64,000 bases of DNA from an uncultured Clostridia bacterium (GCA_934754495.1 CAKVHW010000005.1:41012-105011); one strand, 5' to 3'; positions 26,850-36,456 are shown, numbered from the stretch's first letter. The notes: a model not told the origin generated them from the sequence alone. Program-made: numbers and translations.

Positions 26850-29396
26850 ATGGAAAAAAACAAGAAAAGGAAAATTTACATAGCTGTAATGAGTGTGCTG
26901 TTGGTACTTACTTTTGTTGCCACCAGTACTTTTACTTTATCCTTTTTTGGTTCTTCTGGCTCTGGTACTAGTAAAATTACTCTAGGCAATGCTGTTACGG
27001 TAGATAGTTCCGTAACAGTATCTACTGCAAATCTTTATGTCCTTCCAAGCCAAAAGGTTGTTGTAAATGCCACAGCCACTGTAAAATCAGAAGGCAAAAG
27101 CACCCCAACACCAGCACTTTTAAGGGCTAGAATAGATGTTGTCACAACAGCCCCATCAGTAAAACACACCATAGAAGATAGCATCACATTAGATAGTGCT
27201 AAGGCGTATTGGGTAAAAGCTGAAGACGGCTATTTTTACCTTATGAGTTCTAATAGTTCTACAGGCACTCTTACTACAATTTCACCAGGCACAACAGGTA
27301 AGGCTGTTCCACTTAACATAACAGTAAATATACCAGATACTCTTACAAATGCCGACAATGGCAAAATATATAAAATATCAGTAACCTTCTGTGCTATTCA
27401 AGGAATAATTTATTCTTCTGATGGAATTAATCCAATTACAAACTCTATTGGAAACACTAAAGAAATTTTCAACAATGTTGAAGGTACTTCAGGACAAGGA
27501 GAAGAAAAAACTCTTACTAAATATGAAATTCAAGGCAACACCCAACTTTCTAATTCACCAAGCCCAAACAACCCAGCAACAATCACTAGTGTAGGTGAGG
27601 GTGGTGGCAAAAACTTGTTTGACCCAAGTAAGGTGAATGCATTTAATAGTTCCGGACTTACAATCCGATATTCAGCAGAAGAAGATTGCTTTGTTATTAA
27701 TGGAAAACCAACAACTACCATTGCAGACTATTCTCAATATCTAAATATTCCAGTAGACAAAACGGCAAAATATAGCCTATCAGCATATTATGTAAGCGGT
27801 GCAATTGACCGCTCGACATCATCTAGTACAGCCAAATATGCTGTTGCTTATTTTGGTAAAAACGATACAATAAATCAATATACAAATTGGCAGACTACAA
27901 ATCTAGAAAATTACGAGACTTCAAAAGTTAATGTGACTTGTGATAAAAACTATATTACTCGATTCTGGTTTTACATCAATGACGGCATAACATTTAACAA
28001 CTACAAAGTTCGTATTCAATTAGAAAAGAATAGTACAGCCACTGCTTATGAAAGTTATAAAAGTGTCAACATTGAATACTTAGGTTCTGACGGAACTAAT
28101 CTTGTTGTAAATGGTGATGGTCGTCTTAACAACAATACAAACTTTACATCTTTTACTTACTCCGAAGACTCCACAAGTCCTACTGGTAGTAAATTTACAA
28201 AAACTAGTTCTACATATTTAGCACAAACAACAAACTTAATTAGTGTAGATACATCTGCTGAATATGAATTAAGTGCATATGTTAAGGCCGAAGCAGGCAC
28301 TGGCACAAATTACTATGCTGGTTATGCTTGCTATGATATAGACAAAAAAGTTATAGGTGCAACTAATATTTATCACTTTATGAATAGTACAACATATCTT
28401 ACTCAAGAACTTAAAAATGGTGATACAGTTGTGCACTTGGATAATGTGAGCGGATTTTCGGTTGCTTCATCAACACCTACATACCAACGTGGTTTTATTT
28501 TCTGGAACTACAAAGATAGCACAGGATATCAGTATCCAATTAGTACCTATTCAAGAAATGTTTGGGATAATTTGTATGATTATGGTGCTATTAACACGAC
28601 AAACAATACAATTACTTTAAAATCAGCATGGACACATGGAACATTTGCAAAGGGCACATACTTATCACAATCAAACTCTGGTAGTGGCTTAACTTATTGT
28701 TTGCAGGGTGGTGGTAAAGCACCAACAACTTGGACATATAAATCAATCAATGTTCAAGGGCTTACTCACAGCGATGGTGGTTTGCATTTTAGATATGGTA
28801 CACGATATATAAAGCCATTCTTAATGGACGGCGGTTCTGATAAGTTCTCTTGGACTGGTATTTCATTTAAACGTGTTGGCGAAAATTATAGTATAAACCT
28901 TGCTGGACACGAGCCACTTCGCCGTGTTTCCGACACTGTTTATGATTACATCGATTCGTCTACAGGCACACTTACACGTAAAGTTGGGGTTTATAAGTTT
29001 ACGGGTGATGAAACATGGTCTTATGAAGCCAATGCAGGAGTTGGTTTGTATTGGACACCTATTACAGGCAGAAAAGCTGCATTTGATTGCGCAATGATAA
29101 GTTCACATTTCTCTTTTGTTGCGTCATCTATTTCTGCACCTAACTATGGTTGTTTTAGAAGTGGGGCTAGTACAAATACTATGTTTGCATTTAATGTTAA
29201 GGGTGATGTAAATGCTTGGAAAGCTTATCTTAAAGCACAGGCAGCTGCAGGTACACCAGTAACTTTATATTATGAGTTGGCTACACCAGTAACCGAAAAG
29301 GTATCTTGCCCAACAATAAAGATATCTACTAATGGCTCTAATATCTATAATGCTACATCTTCTGGTGCATTCCCAATTCTAAAAATCACTGAATAA
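26850..29396 (+). CDS. secreted protein: TasA/camelysin-like signal region fused to phage-tail-like modules
   Basis: 848 aa, not a recognised named protein. N-terminus: a basic stretch, a hydrophobic segment (about 11-32) and a TSTFTLSFFGSSGSG region resembling SipW-dependent TasA/camelysin signal peptides, then a beta-rich domain to about 200. From about residue 220 it changes: YEIQGNTQLSNSPSPNNPA, GGGKNLFDPSK, a carbohydrate-binding-like segment ending QLEKNSTATAYESY (about 385-400), TNLVVNGDG (about 417), ELSAYVKAEAG (about 472), VYDYIDSSTGTLTRKVG (about 697-713) and LYYELATPVTEK (about 807-818). These phrases are typical of prophage tail-fibre or minor structural proteins of Clostridia. 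No phage gene is nearby. The role is unknown; a ligand-binding extracellular or matrix protein is inferred. The start site has only a weak AGGGTAG. Confidence 0.75.
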   Translation: MEKNKKRKIYIAVMSVLLVLTFVATSTFTLSFFGSSGSGTSKITLGNAVTVDSSVTVSTANLYVLPSQKVVVNATATVKSEGKSTPTPALLRARIDVVTTAPSVKHTIEDSITLDSAKAYWVKAEDGYFYLMSSNSSTGTLTTISPGTTGKAVPLNITVNIPDTLTNADNGKIYKISVTFCAIQGIIYSSDGINPITNSIGNTKEIFNNVEGTSGQGEEKTLTKYEIQGNTQLSNSPSPNNPATITSVGEGGGKNLFDPSKVNAFNSSGLTIRYSAEEDCFVINGKPTTTIADYSQYLNIPVDKTAKYSLSAYYVSGAIDRSTSSSTAKYAVAYFGKNDTINQYTNWQTTNLENYETSKVNVTCDKNYITRFWFYINDGITFNNYKVRIQLEKNSTATAYESYKSVNIEYLGSDGTNLVVNGDGRLNNNTNFTSFTYSEDSTSPTGSKFTKTSSTYLAQTTNLISVDTSAEYELSAYVKAEAGTGTNYYAGYACYDIDKKVIGATNIYHFMNSTTYLTQELKNGDTVVHLDNVSGFSVASSTPTYQRGFIFWNYKDSTGYQYPISTYSRNVWDNLYDYGAINTTNNTITLKSAWTHGTFAKGTYLSQSNSGSGLTYCLQGGGKAPTTWTYKSINVQGLTHSDGGLHFRYGTRYIKPFLMDGGSDKFSWTGISFKRVGENYSINLAGHEPLRRVSDTVYDYIDSSTGTLTRKVGVYKFTGDETWSYEANAGVGLYWTPITGRKAAFDCAMISSHFSFVASSISAPNYGCFRSGASTNTMFAFNVKGDVNAWKAYLKAQAAAGTPVTLYYELATPVTEKVSCPTIKISTNGSNIYNATSSGAFPILKITE

Positions 29397-29427
29397 AAAA
29401 GCACTCCGATAATGGAGTGTTTTTTTG
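29396..29427 (+). terminator. terminator after the surface protein gene
   Basis: CACTCC / GGAGTG stem inside A and T runs, starting at the stop codon. Confidence 0.85.
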
Positions 29428-29760
29428 TGCTATCCTAAATAATGTTGGTAGGGTATTGTTCGCCACAAATATTTTAATGATTAATATTATAATATAATAT
29501 ATTAATATATAATATAATAATCCATAATCTTACTTTTCACTTTTCACATTGTTGCCACCGAAATTCAACTTTCCACATTCAACATTCCACATTATTGTAG
29601 TGTCCATTATGCACAAATATCAAAAAAATTTTTATAGATTTCAGTGTTTTTTTTAAAAAGTTTTTTTCTAAAAAATCTTTTTTCTACAATATATTCCTTG
29701 TTTTTTATGGTTAAATTAACCAAAGACAGTAAAACACGTGGGTGTGTGTTGGTGTTGTTG
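29428..29760. other. gene-free AT-rich interval upstream of 16S rRNA
   Basis: No gene is supported. It holds a TA-rich low-complexity tract (29476-29520), a segment (29521-29544) that matches 38421-38444 at 21 of 24 bases, and several short TTCACATT / TTCCACATT direct repeats (29535-29592). The rest is T-rich. Short open frames here lack ribosome binding sites. Confidence 0.7.
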
Positions 29761-29831
29761 GTAAAAAAAAATAAAAAAAATAAAAAAATTTTTAAAAAAG
29801 TGTTGACTTGTGATGTTGGGAGTGGTATTCT
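29761..29831 (+). promoter_or_regulatory. 16S rRNA promoter with upstream A-tracts
   Basis: TTGACT (29803-29808), 17-base spacer, TATTCT (29826-29831). Immediately upstream (29762-29799) are four phased A/T tracts that look like an UP element for RNA polymerase alpha, as expected for a strong rRNA promoter. Confidence 0.75.
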
Positions 29832-29861
29832 ATGTGTGCTGTTCAAGAGAACGGCATGAAC

Positions 29862-29885
29862 ATTAACAATTGAATAGTGTGATAG
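29862..29885 (+). other. pre-16S processing stem, 5' arm
   Basis: This 24-base arm pairs with 31657-31682: 23 base pairs (one G-U) with one mismatch and a 2-base bulge. Such a stem around 16S is cut by RNase III. It shows that the transcript spans the whole 16S gene and folds as an independent precursor. Confidence 0.75.
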
Positions 29886-30000
29886 ATGAATTAAATTTAA
29901 CTTTGTTAATTTTTTTAAGTTTTTAATCTATACGAACTTTACAAGCAGTTTATAATAAAATTTATGAATAACGCAAGACGTTCGATATAGAGCTATAGAT

Positions 30001-31528
<1,528 letters not shown>

Positions 31529-31656
31529 AAAGAGATATTTGATATCACTTTAATTAGTGAATCACATTAGCATTCTCACGATTGCTAATTACATTTAGAT
31601 ACATTAGTATCGCAATTAATTCTAACTAACAGTAAGATAGAATAGGTTAGTTAGTC

Positions 31657-31682
31657 CTATCACAATATTTAATTATGTTAAT
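31657..31682 (+). other. pre-16S processing stem, 3' arm
   Basis: Begins CTATCAC and ends GTTAAT; complementary to 29862-29885 as described there. It lies 129 bases after the mature 16S end and 3 bases before the terminator hairpin. Confidence 0.75.
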
Positions 31683-31683
31683 T

Positions 31684-31718
31684 AAAAAAAGACCGCCTTC
31701 GTAAGTGGTCTTTTTTTT
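31684..31718 (+). terminator. intrinsic terminator ending the 16S transcript
   Basis: AGACC...GGTCT hairpin (stem extended by G-U and C-G pairs, about 31691-31711) between A7 and T8. It ends the transcript before any 23S gene. Confidence 0.88.
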
Positions 31719-31860
31719 GTGTCTAAATAATATAATTACAATACATGTTTTACTAAAACCGCCTAAAATTGTATATTTCCATCAATTTTATAGGTCTAAA
31801 ACAAAAGGTGAAAAATTACTCAAAATTACTATAAAATTTTGTGTTTTTTAAATTTTGATA

Positions 31861-31889
31861 TTGCAATTATAGTTGATATATGTTATTAT
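31861..31889 (+). promoter_or_regulatory. promoter for the two unknown genes
   Basis: TTGCAA (31861-31866), 17-base spacer, TATTAT (31884-31889). The 31719-31860 interval before it shows nothing else. Confidence 0.55.
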
Positions 31890-31920
31890 TTAGTGCAAAT
31901 AAAAATTGTGGAGATTAAAT

Positions 31921-32478
31921 ATGAATAATTTTGTTTATGATGTTAATTCTGTAATACTTGAAAATGGTGTTGTAAGATTTGGTGGCGATTTACAACAATT
32001 TGGTGGAGTAAAAATTGACCTAACTGATGCTCGCAATGACCTAGATTTTATTGATGCAATTATGAGTGCTGTAATTTCTTTAACCGACAATGTTAGAGAA
32101 GATGGTGCAAAAATTAATGACGAAGAAAAAGTAACTGATCAAGAAAATATTAGCCTTGATACAGATGTCATGTTGCATCTTATGGAACAAAAACGCAACG
32201 AAAAGAAATATAATAATTTGCCAAAATTTTTCAATAAATATGCCAAAAGTGATGCTGGATTGATTGTTTATGATACACCTAATGGTTATGAAACAGCACT
32301 AACTCTAAACGGTGAAAATCGTACATTTGGCGAACCACAAAGCACTGTATTTGGTAGTTTGATTAATTGTGCTTTTGCTTATAATCGTCACATTGCTGCA
32401 AAGCAAACTGATGGCTTTAATAAGTTGAATGACGGCGGTTATGCTGGCAAATCAAATGCTACAAATTTTAAATTTTAA
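31921..32478 (+). CDS. unknown 185-aa protein
   Basis: Not recognised. The start is ATG 31921 after GTGGAGATT; an upstream in-frame ATG (31906) would overlap the ribosome binding site. No signal peptide or membrane segment. The middle is acidic (residues about 55-90), followed by a KNNLPKFF-like basic patch and a Gly/Asn-rich tail. It forms a likely two-gene operon with the next gene, 21 bases downstream, between the 16S gene and rplM-rpsI. Codon use resembles its neighbours, so recent transfer is not suggested. Confidence 0.75.
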   Translation: MNNFVYDVNSVILENGVVRFGGDLQQFGGVKIDLTDARNDLDFIDAIMSAVISLTDNVREDGAKINDEEKVTDQENISLDTDVMLHLMEQKRNEKKYNNLPKFFNKYAKSDAGLIVYDTPNGYETALTLNGENRTFGEPQSTVFGSLINCAFAYNRHIAAKQTDGFNKLNDGGYAGKSNATNFKF

Positions 32479-32499
32479 TTACATAAAAGAGGGGAAACT

Positions 32500-33129
32500 A
32501 TGATAAAATATTTAGATGCTAAATTCATGGCATATGCAAAACAAATTGTAAGAGATGCTGAAGAAACTGATACTATTGATATGTTGAAAAGTGCGGTAGA
32601 TGAAAGGTTTAATTTTGCGCCTAGATACAAGGCTGTAATCAAGTCTTATATTCCGCTAATGGTTATTAATGATACTGTTATTAGAGTAGAAAAAAAGATG
32701 TTTGACGTTGTTAATACCGATAAATATGGTGCAGGCGAAAACTACGTAAAATATTACAATACTAAAGAGTGTGCTAAACTTTTCAAAACTTGCCTTGAAA
32801 GATTTTCTGGTTATGAATTATCTTCTGCTTTTGATGCTATGGACACAAAAATTAAAAAGATTTGCGATAAGAAAATTGAAAAACTTTCTAGTTGTGATGG
32901 GGTAAAACGTACAAAGGTTGTTTACTGCACAAACGAACTTATTGGAGCATGGCGTAAATATACCGAAAATAGCCTTATTTCGCTTGGAAAGATGGAAGGT
33001 TATGACCAAAACCTTATTCAAGATTACGCCGCTGGAAAGGTTGATTTGCAAAAGTACGTAAACGACAACTTTAATCTTGAAAATCGTAAACTTAAAAGAA
33101 AATTTGCTGAAATTTCAAAAACTAAATAA
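32500..33129 (+). CDS. unknown 209-aa helical, basic protein
   Basis: Not recognised. GAGGGG precedes ATG 32500. The protein looks mostly helical and Lys-rich with several Cys (CAKLFKTC, CDKKIEKLSSC) and no membrane segment or signal peptide. It is the second gene of the pair that starts at 31921 and ends in a long-stem terminator. Its place next to the 16S gene and upstream of ribosomal protein genes is the only functional hint, and a weak one. Confidence 0.75.
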   Translation: MIKYLDAKFMAYAKQIVRDAEETDTIDMLKSAVDERFNFAPRYKAVIKSYIPLMVINDTVIRVEKKMFDVVNTDKYGAGENYVKYYNTKECAKLFKTCLERFSGYELSSAFDAMDTKIKKICDKKIEKLSSCDGVKRTKVVYCTNELIGAWRKYTENSLISLGKMEGYDQNLIQDYAAGKVDLQKYVNDNFNLENRKLKRKFAEISKTK

Positions 33130-33136
33130 CAAACAT

Positions 33137-33189
33137 CAACCAATTTAGGTAAAGTTAAAAAAAACCTTATTAAATTGGTTGTTTTTTTA
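33137..33189 (+). terminator. long-stem terminator before rplM
   Basis: CAACCAATTTA (33137-33147) pairs with TAAATTGGTTG (33171-33181), with an inner AGGT/ACCT pair and a T7 tail. Confidence 0.85.
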
Positions 33190-33210
33190 GAAAAAACTTT
33201 AAAATAAAAC

Positions 33211-33341
33211 TTGACAGTAATGGTTATATATTATATAATAATGTCGCATAAAATGTGGAGAAGTATAGAAGCAATTAGCCCCTGCTTTCGTTACTATTCA
33301 TTTTATAGAAATTAATTTAAAACAATTAGGAGAAAATTATA
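33211..33341 (+). promoter_or_regulatory. rplM promoter and probable L13 leader
   Basis: TTGACA (33211-33216), 17-base spacer, TATAAT (33234-33239), perfect consensus. The leader of about 95 bases has a long-range stem, ATAAAATG (33248-33255) with CATTTTAT (33299-33306), enclosing a GAAGC/GCTTTC-like inner hairpin. L13-leader RNAs that autoregulate rplM-rpsI are known in Firmicutes; membership is inferred from position and shape. Confidence 0.6.
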
Positions 33342-33785
33342 ATGAAAACAGTTATGGCAAAAAACGAAACTGTATCAAGAGAATGGTTACTTGTTGACGC
33401 TGCTAATATTCCAGTTGGCCGTGTTGCTAGTCAAGTTGCTTTTATTCTTCGTGGAAAACACAAACCTTGCTTTACTCCACACGTTGACACAGGAGATTAC
33501 GTTATCGTTATTAACACCGACAAAATGATTCTTACAGGTAAGAAAGGTGTTCAAAAACAATATTTCCACTATTCAGGTTATCCAGGTGGAACAACATTCA
33601 AACAATACAAAGACCTTATGGCTACTAGAAGCGATTTCGTTCTAGAAAAAGCAGTTAAAGGTATGCTTCCAAAAAATACTCTTGGCAAACAAATGTTTAG
33701 CAAATTGAAATGCTACAAGGGTGCAGAACACCCACATCAAGCACAACAACCAAGAGAGATTAAAATCAAAGGAGAAGTAAGATAA
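33342..33785 (+). CDS. rplM: 50S ribosomal protein L13
   Basis: 147 aa with [18 protein letters not shown] and the [15 protein letters not shown] and GMLPKNTLG segments of L13. TAGGAG lies upstream; Met5 is an alternative start. It overlaps rpsI by one base (TAATG), the usual rplM-rpsI pairing. Confidence 0.97.
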   Translation: MKTVMAKNETVSREWLLVDAANIPVGRVASQVAFILRGKHKPCFTPHVDTGDYVIVINTDKMILTGKKGVQKQYFHYSGYPGGTTFKQYKDLMATRSDFVLEKAVKGMLPKNTLGKQMFSKLKCYKGAEHPHQAQQPREIKIKGEVR

Positions 33786-34330
33786 TGGCAGAAACTAAGA
33801 AAGTTGTTAAATCGGCTGAAAAAGAAACAGCTAAAAAACCTGCTACTAAAAAAGTAGTTAAGGCTGAAGCTAGTGTTGAAAAAACAGCTGTTGCTAAAGA
33901 AAAACCTGCTACTAAAGGTAAAACTGTTAAGTTTGCTAAGTTTGTTCAATACACTGGCACTGGCAGAAGAAAACAATCTATTGCTCGTTGCAGACTAGTT
34001 CCAAACGGCAAAGGCGATTTCCAAGTTAATGGAAAACACATTGAAGATTATTTCGATCAAGCACTTCTTCGTTTTGTTGCTTGCCAACCACTAGAACTTA
34101 CTGGTACAACAGGCAAATACGATGTATTTGTTACAGTTAACGGCGGTGGCCTTTCTGGTCAAGCTGGTGCAATCCGTCATGGTATTGCAAGAGCTTTAGT
34201 TAAAGCTGACGAAGCTTACAAAGCAGAACTTAAAAAGGCTGGATTCCTTACTCGTGATGCAAGAGCTAAAGAAAGAAAGAAACCAGGTCTTAAGAAAGCT
34301 CGTAAATCACCACAATTCAGAAAACGTTAA
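33785..34330 (+). CDS. rpsI: 30S ribosomal protein S9 with N-terminal extension
   Basis: The C-terminal 130 residues are a standard S9 ([31 protein letters not shown], and the KSPQFRKR tail that reaches the decoding site). The first 50 residues are an extra Lys/Ala/Thr/Val-rich segment with repeats such as KKPATKK and KPATKG. No internal start with a good ribosome binding site precedes the core, and the ATG is coupled to rplM, so the extension appears genuine. Confidence 0.96.
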   Translation: MAETKKVVKSAEKETAKKPATKKVVKAEASVEKTAVAKEKPATKGKTVKFAKFVQYTGTGRRKQSIARCRLVPNGKGDFQVNGKHIEDYFDQALLRFVACQPLELTGTTGKYDVFVTVNGGGLSGQAGAIRHGIARALVKADEAYKAELKKAGFLTRDARAKERKKPGLKKARKSPQFRKR

Positions 34331-34342
34331 TTTTGGATTATT

Positions 34343-34378
34343 ACAAAAAGCAAAGTATTTTCACTTTGCTTTTTTTTG
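34343..34378 (+). terminator. intrinsic terminator after rpsI
   Basis: AAAAAGCAAAGT / ACTTTGCTTTTT stem. Confidence 0.9.
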
Positions 34379-34418
34379 TAAAATTATAAAAACACCTTAT
34401 ATGGTGTTATAAATTGAT

Positions 34419-34494
34419 TGGTGGGCAATACAGGACTCGAACCTGTGACTTCTTCCATGTGACGGAAGCACTCTACCAGCTGGGTTAATTGCCC
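34419..34494 (-). tRNA. tRNA-Val (anticodon CAC)
   Basis: On the reverse strand: acceptor GGGCAAU/AUUGCCC, anticodon arm CUUCC-GUCACAU-GGAAG giving anticodon CAC (U33 and A37 present), T arm ACAGG-UUCGAGU-CCUGU, discriminator A73 and an encoded CCA. A35, C36 and A73 fit valine identity. The D stem (ACCC/GAGU) has a C-A mismatch. It is a lone tRNA gene, opposite to its neighbours. Confidence 0.85.
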
Positions 34495-34605
34495 GTAACT
34501 TATTTTATACTAGTATTTAACACCTAAAAATTGGTCATGTCAAACATATTTTAAGTGGTTTTTGTAAAATTTTTATAAATTTTAAGAGTTTTCAAAATTT
34601 CAATA

Positions 34606-34634
34606 TTTACAACGTCAACTTTGTGTGTTATTAT
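34606..34634 (+). promoter_or_regulatory. promoter for the 247-aa unknown gene
   Basis: TTTACA (34606-34611), 17-base spacer, TATTAT (34629-34634). Confidence 0.55.
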
Positions 34635-34660
34635 TAAACAAACAAAGGGGAAAATTGAAT

Positions 34661-35404
34661 ATGTTAACAAAAAATTTTAATGAACTTGACAACGATTATA
34701 TTACATTATGGTCACAATACTTGCTTAGTCGTGAAAAAATGGCTGTGACTTATGACTTGGCAAAGTTGGCAGAATTAGGACAGATTAATGCACAAGCTAA
34801 ATGGTATTTAATTGCTGGGAACAGGATTAATGATGAGATTAATCGTCAAACAAAAGATATGTATAGCACAACCGATTATCACCAACTAATGGTTAATGCA
34901 AATAAGTGCTATAACACCGAAAGATTTATATTAAAGACACTTGTTGAAAAACTTAAAACCGAAGACACACGTGATGCTATAAATATTGCAAAATGCGATA
35001 TAACAGATTTGGGTTATTATCAAAACATAATGAAGGCTATTAAAACCTTAAATGAAATGATGATGTCAGGTAAGGCAAGCTTAATAGACAACGAAATGTA
35101 CCTAGAAATTTTAAATCAAAACCCATTATGTAAGCCTGAAGATGTTAAGGATTATAGAAAAGTAAGGTCGGCACTTGCTGTACAACATGTTAAAGATAAA
35201 TCTAACCCAGTATATGCTTTTGCTCTTGCTCTAAATTATCGTACATTTGGTGTAAATCCTAAGAATATGAAGAAAAGCAATATTCTATTACAACGTCTTT
35301 CAACAAGAAAATTATCTAAAACATTCCTAGAGTATCGTGGCCCAAATGTTAGAGAAGATTATTCAATAAGACATGAGAAGTTTTCGCCAATTTTATCTTA
35401 TTAA
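34661..35404 (+). CDS. unknown 247-aa helical protein
   Basis: Not recognised. The start is ATG 34661, after AAAGGGG; 36 upstream in-frame bases precede the predicted transcript start. Mostly helical and charged, with segments such as YDLAKLAELGQINAQAKWYLIAG that faintly resemble Sel1/TPR-type helical hairpins, but no repeat series is clear. No signal peptide. Monocistronic, with its own promoter and terminator, between the tRNA and a 45-aa membrane protein gene. Confidence 0.75.
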   Translation: MLTKNFNELDNDYITLWSQYLLSREKMAVTYDLAKLAELGQINAQAKWYLIAGNRINDEINRQTKDMYSTTDYHQLMVNANKCYNTERFILKTLVEKLKTEDTRDAINIAKCDITDLGYYQNIMKAIKTLNEMMMSGKASLIDNEMYLEILNQNPLCKPEDVKDYRKVRSALAVQHVKDKSNPVYAFALALNYRTFGVNPKNMKKSNILLQRLSTRKLSKTFLEYRGPNVREDYSIRHEKFSPILSY

Positions 35405-35407
35405 CCT

Positions 35408-35433
35408 AAACACCCATTAAAGGGTGTTTTTTG
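35408..35433 (+). terminator. terminator after the 247-aa gene
   Basis: AAACACCC / GGGTGTTT stem plus T-tract. Confidence 0.85.
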
Positions 35434-35496
35434 TTACATAATTCGCCAAATTTTGCACAAATTAATACTAACCAATAGTACTAAAGGAGGTGTAAT

Positions 35497-35634
35497 ATGA
35501 ACGACTGTACACTTATGGGTTTTGCGGTTGGTTTGTTAGCCGGTGCATTAATTGTTGCTAATAATAAAAAAGCACAAGAGATTGTTGAAAAAGGTAAAAA
35601 GGCTGTAAAACAACAAATTGAAAAAATGAAATAG
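35497..35634 (+). CDS. 45-aa small membrane protein
   Basis: Short gene with a near-perfect ribosome binding site (AAAGGAGGTGTAAT) before ATG 35497. The N-terminal part (about residues 5-21, MGFAVGLLAGALIVANN) is one hydrophobic, Gly/Ala-rich membrane helix. The rest is a charged amphipathic tail (KKAQEIVEKGKKAVKQQIEKMK). The pattern resembles small YtxH-like membrane-anchored proteins. Function unknown. The site spacing and codon pattern make it very likely expressed. Confidence 0.75.
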   Translation: MNDCTLMGFAVGLLAGALIVANNKKAQEIVEKGKKAVKQQIEKMK

Positions 35635-35648
35635 TTTTTGTTTTTCCT

Positions 35649-35677
35649 TTGTAAAAAACTGGAAATTGTGCTAATAT
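35649..35677 (+). promoter_or_regulatory. ruvX promoter predicting a leaderless mRNA
   Basis: TTGTAA (35649-35654), 17-base spacer, TAATAT (35672-35677) preceded by an extended -10 TG (35669-35670). Transcription would begin near 35684, the first base of the ruvX ATG, and no Shine-Dalgarno is visible before that ATG. An alternative -10, TATAAT (35677-35682), lacks a -35. Confidence 0.5.
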
Positions 35678-35683
35678 ATAATT

Positions 35684-36127
35684 ATGGATAATTTAGCACA
35701 CAGAATTATGGGGCTGGACTATGGCGATGTGCGAATTGGTGTTGCACTTAGTGACACGACACACCTTATTGCCACAGGGTTTGAAACTTACACCCGAAAA
35801 ACCAACAAACTTGACATTGCCCATTTAAAACAAATAATAGCAGAAAATGCGGTGAATAAGGTTGTTTTTGGGCTTCCGCTTAATATGGATGGAAGTGCTG
35901 GGATTAGGGTAGTAAAAACCAAAAGTTTTGCCGAGAAATTAAAGGCAGAATGTGATGTTGAAATTGACTTTTATGACGAACGACTAAGTTCTGTTGATGC
36001 CGAAGAAATTTTGGTTAATGCAGGGGTTAGACGTGACAAACGTAAAGAAGTTATCGACAAGCTTGCTGCCACATTAATTTTGCAAGGTTATCTAGATAAA
36101 GAAAGGGAGAATAATAAAAATGGCTAA
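35684..36127 (+). CDS. ruvX: RuvX/YqgF-family Holliday-junction resolvase-like nuclease
   Basis: 147-aa RNase H-fold protein; the family functions in pre-16S rRNA 5' maturation (YqgF) and/or junction resolution. Catalytic Asp in IMGLDYGDVRIGVALSD (Asp12), a GLPLNMDGSAG loop and FYDERLSSVDAEEIL are conserved. The start lacks a ribosome binding site; Met9 is an alternative. It overlaps the DUF1292 gene by 8 bases, as in many Firmicutes, but alaS and ireB, the usual upstream partners, are absent. Confidence 0.94.
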   Translation: MDNLAHRIMGLDYGDVRIGVALSDTTHLIATGFETYTRKTNKLDIAHLKQIIAENAVNKVVFGLPLNMDGSAGIRVVKTKSFAEKLKAECDVEIDFYDERLSSVDAEEILVNAGVRRDKRKEVIDKLAATLILQGYLDKERENNKNG

Positions 36128-36437
36128 AAAACAATTATCACCAATTGATATGTTATTAGATGAAAACAATAAAGACAATATTGTGCTTTATGATGACAAA
36201 AATAAAGAAGTTGAATTCGAACAAATCGCAATTATTCCACTAGATGGAAAAATGTATGCTATTCTTCGTCCACTTGGTGGCGATGACCCAATGCCAGAAG
36301 ACGAAGCTTTGGTTTTTGTAATTGACGAAGTTGATGATGAAGACGTTCTTCTACTAGAAGAAAACGAAGAAATTGAAGACAAAGTATTTGATAAATACTA
36401 CGAACTTCTTAAACAACAAGGCTACGATGTAGACTAA
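36120..36437 (+). CDS. DUF1292 family protein
   Basis: 105-aa acidic protein of the YrzB/DUF1292 family, conserved downstream of ruvX in Firmicutes; function unknown. The segment VEFEQIAIIPLDGKMYAILRP and the poorly conserved acidic tail fit the family. AAAGGGAG precedes the ATG, within the ruvX end. Confidence 0.9.
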   Translation: MAKKQLSPIDMLLDENNKDNIVLYDDKNKEVEFEQIAIIPLDGKMYAILRPLGGDDPMPEDEALVFVIDEVDDEDVLLLEENEEIEDKVFDKYYELLKQQGYDVD

Positions 36438-36456
36438 CATTTTGTTGAATTTAATT

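Noticed and set aside
26850..29396. Prophage remnant
   Set aside because: No capsid, portal, terminase, integrase or lysis genes nearby; only one protein has tail-like modules and it bears an export-type N-terminus.
29644..29859. 71-codon open frame upstream of the 16S gene
   Set aside because: Runs through poly-A tracts and the rRNA promoter, with no ribosome binding site.
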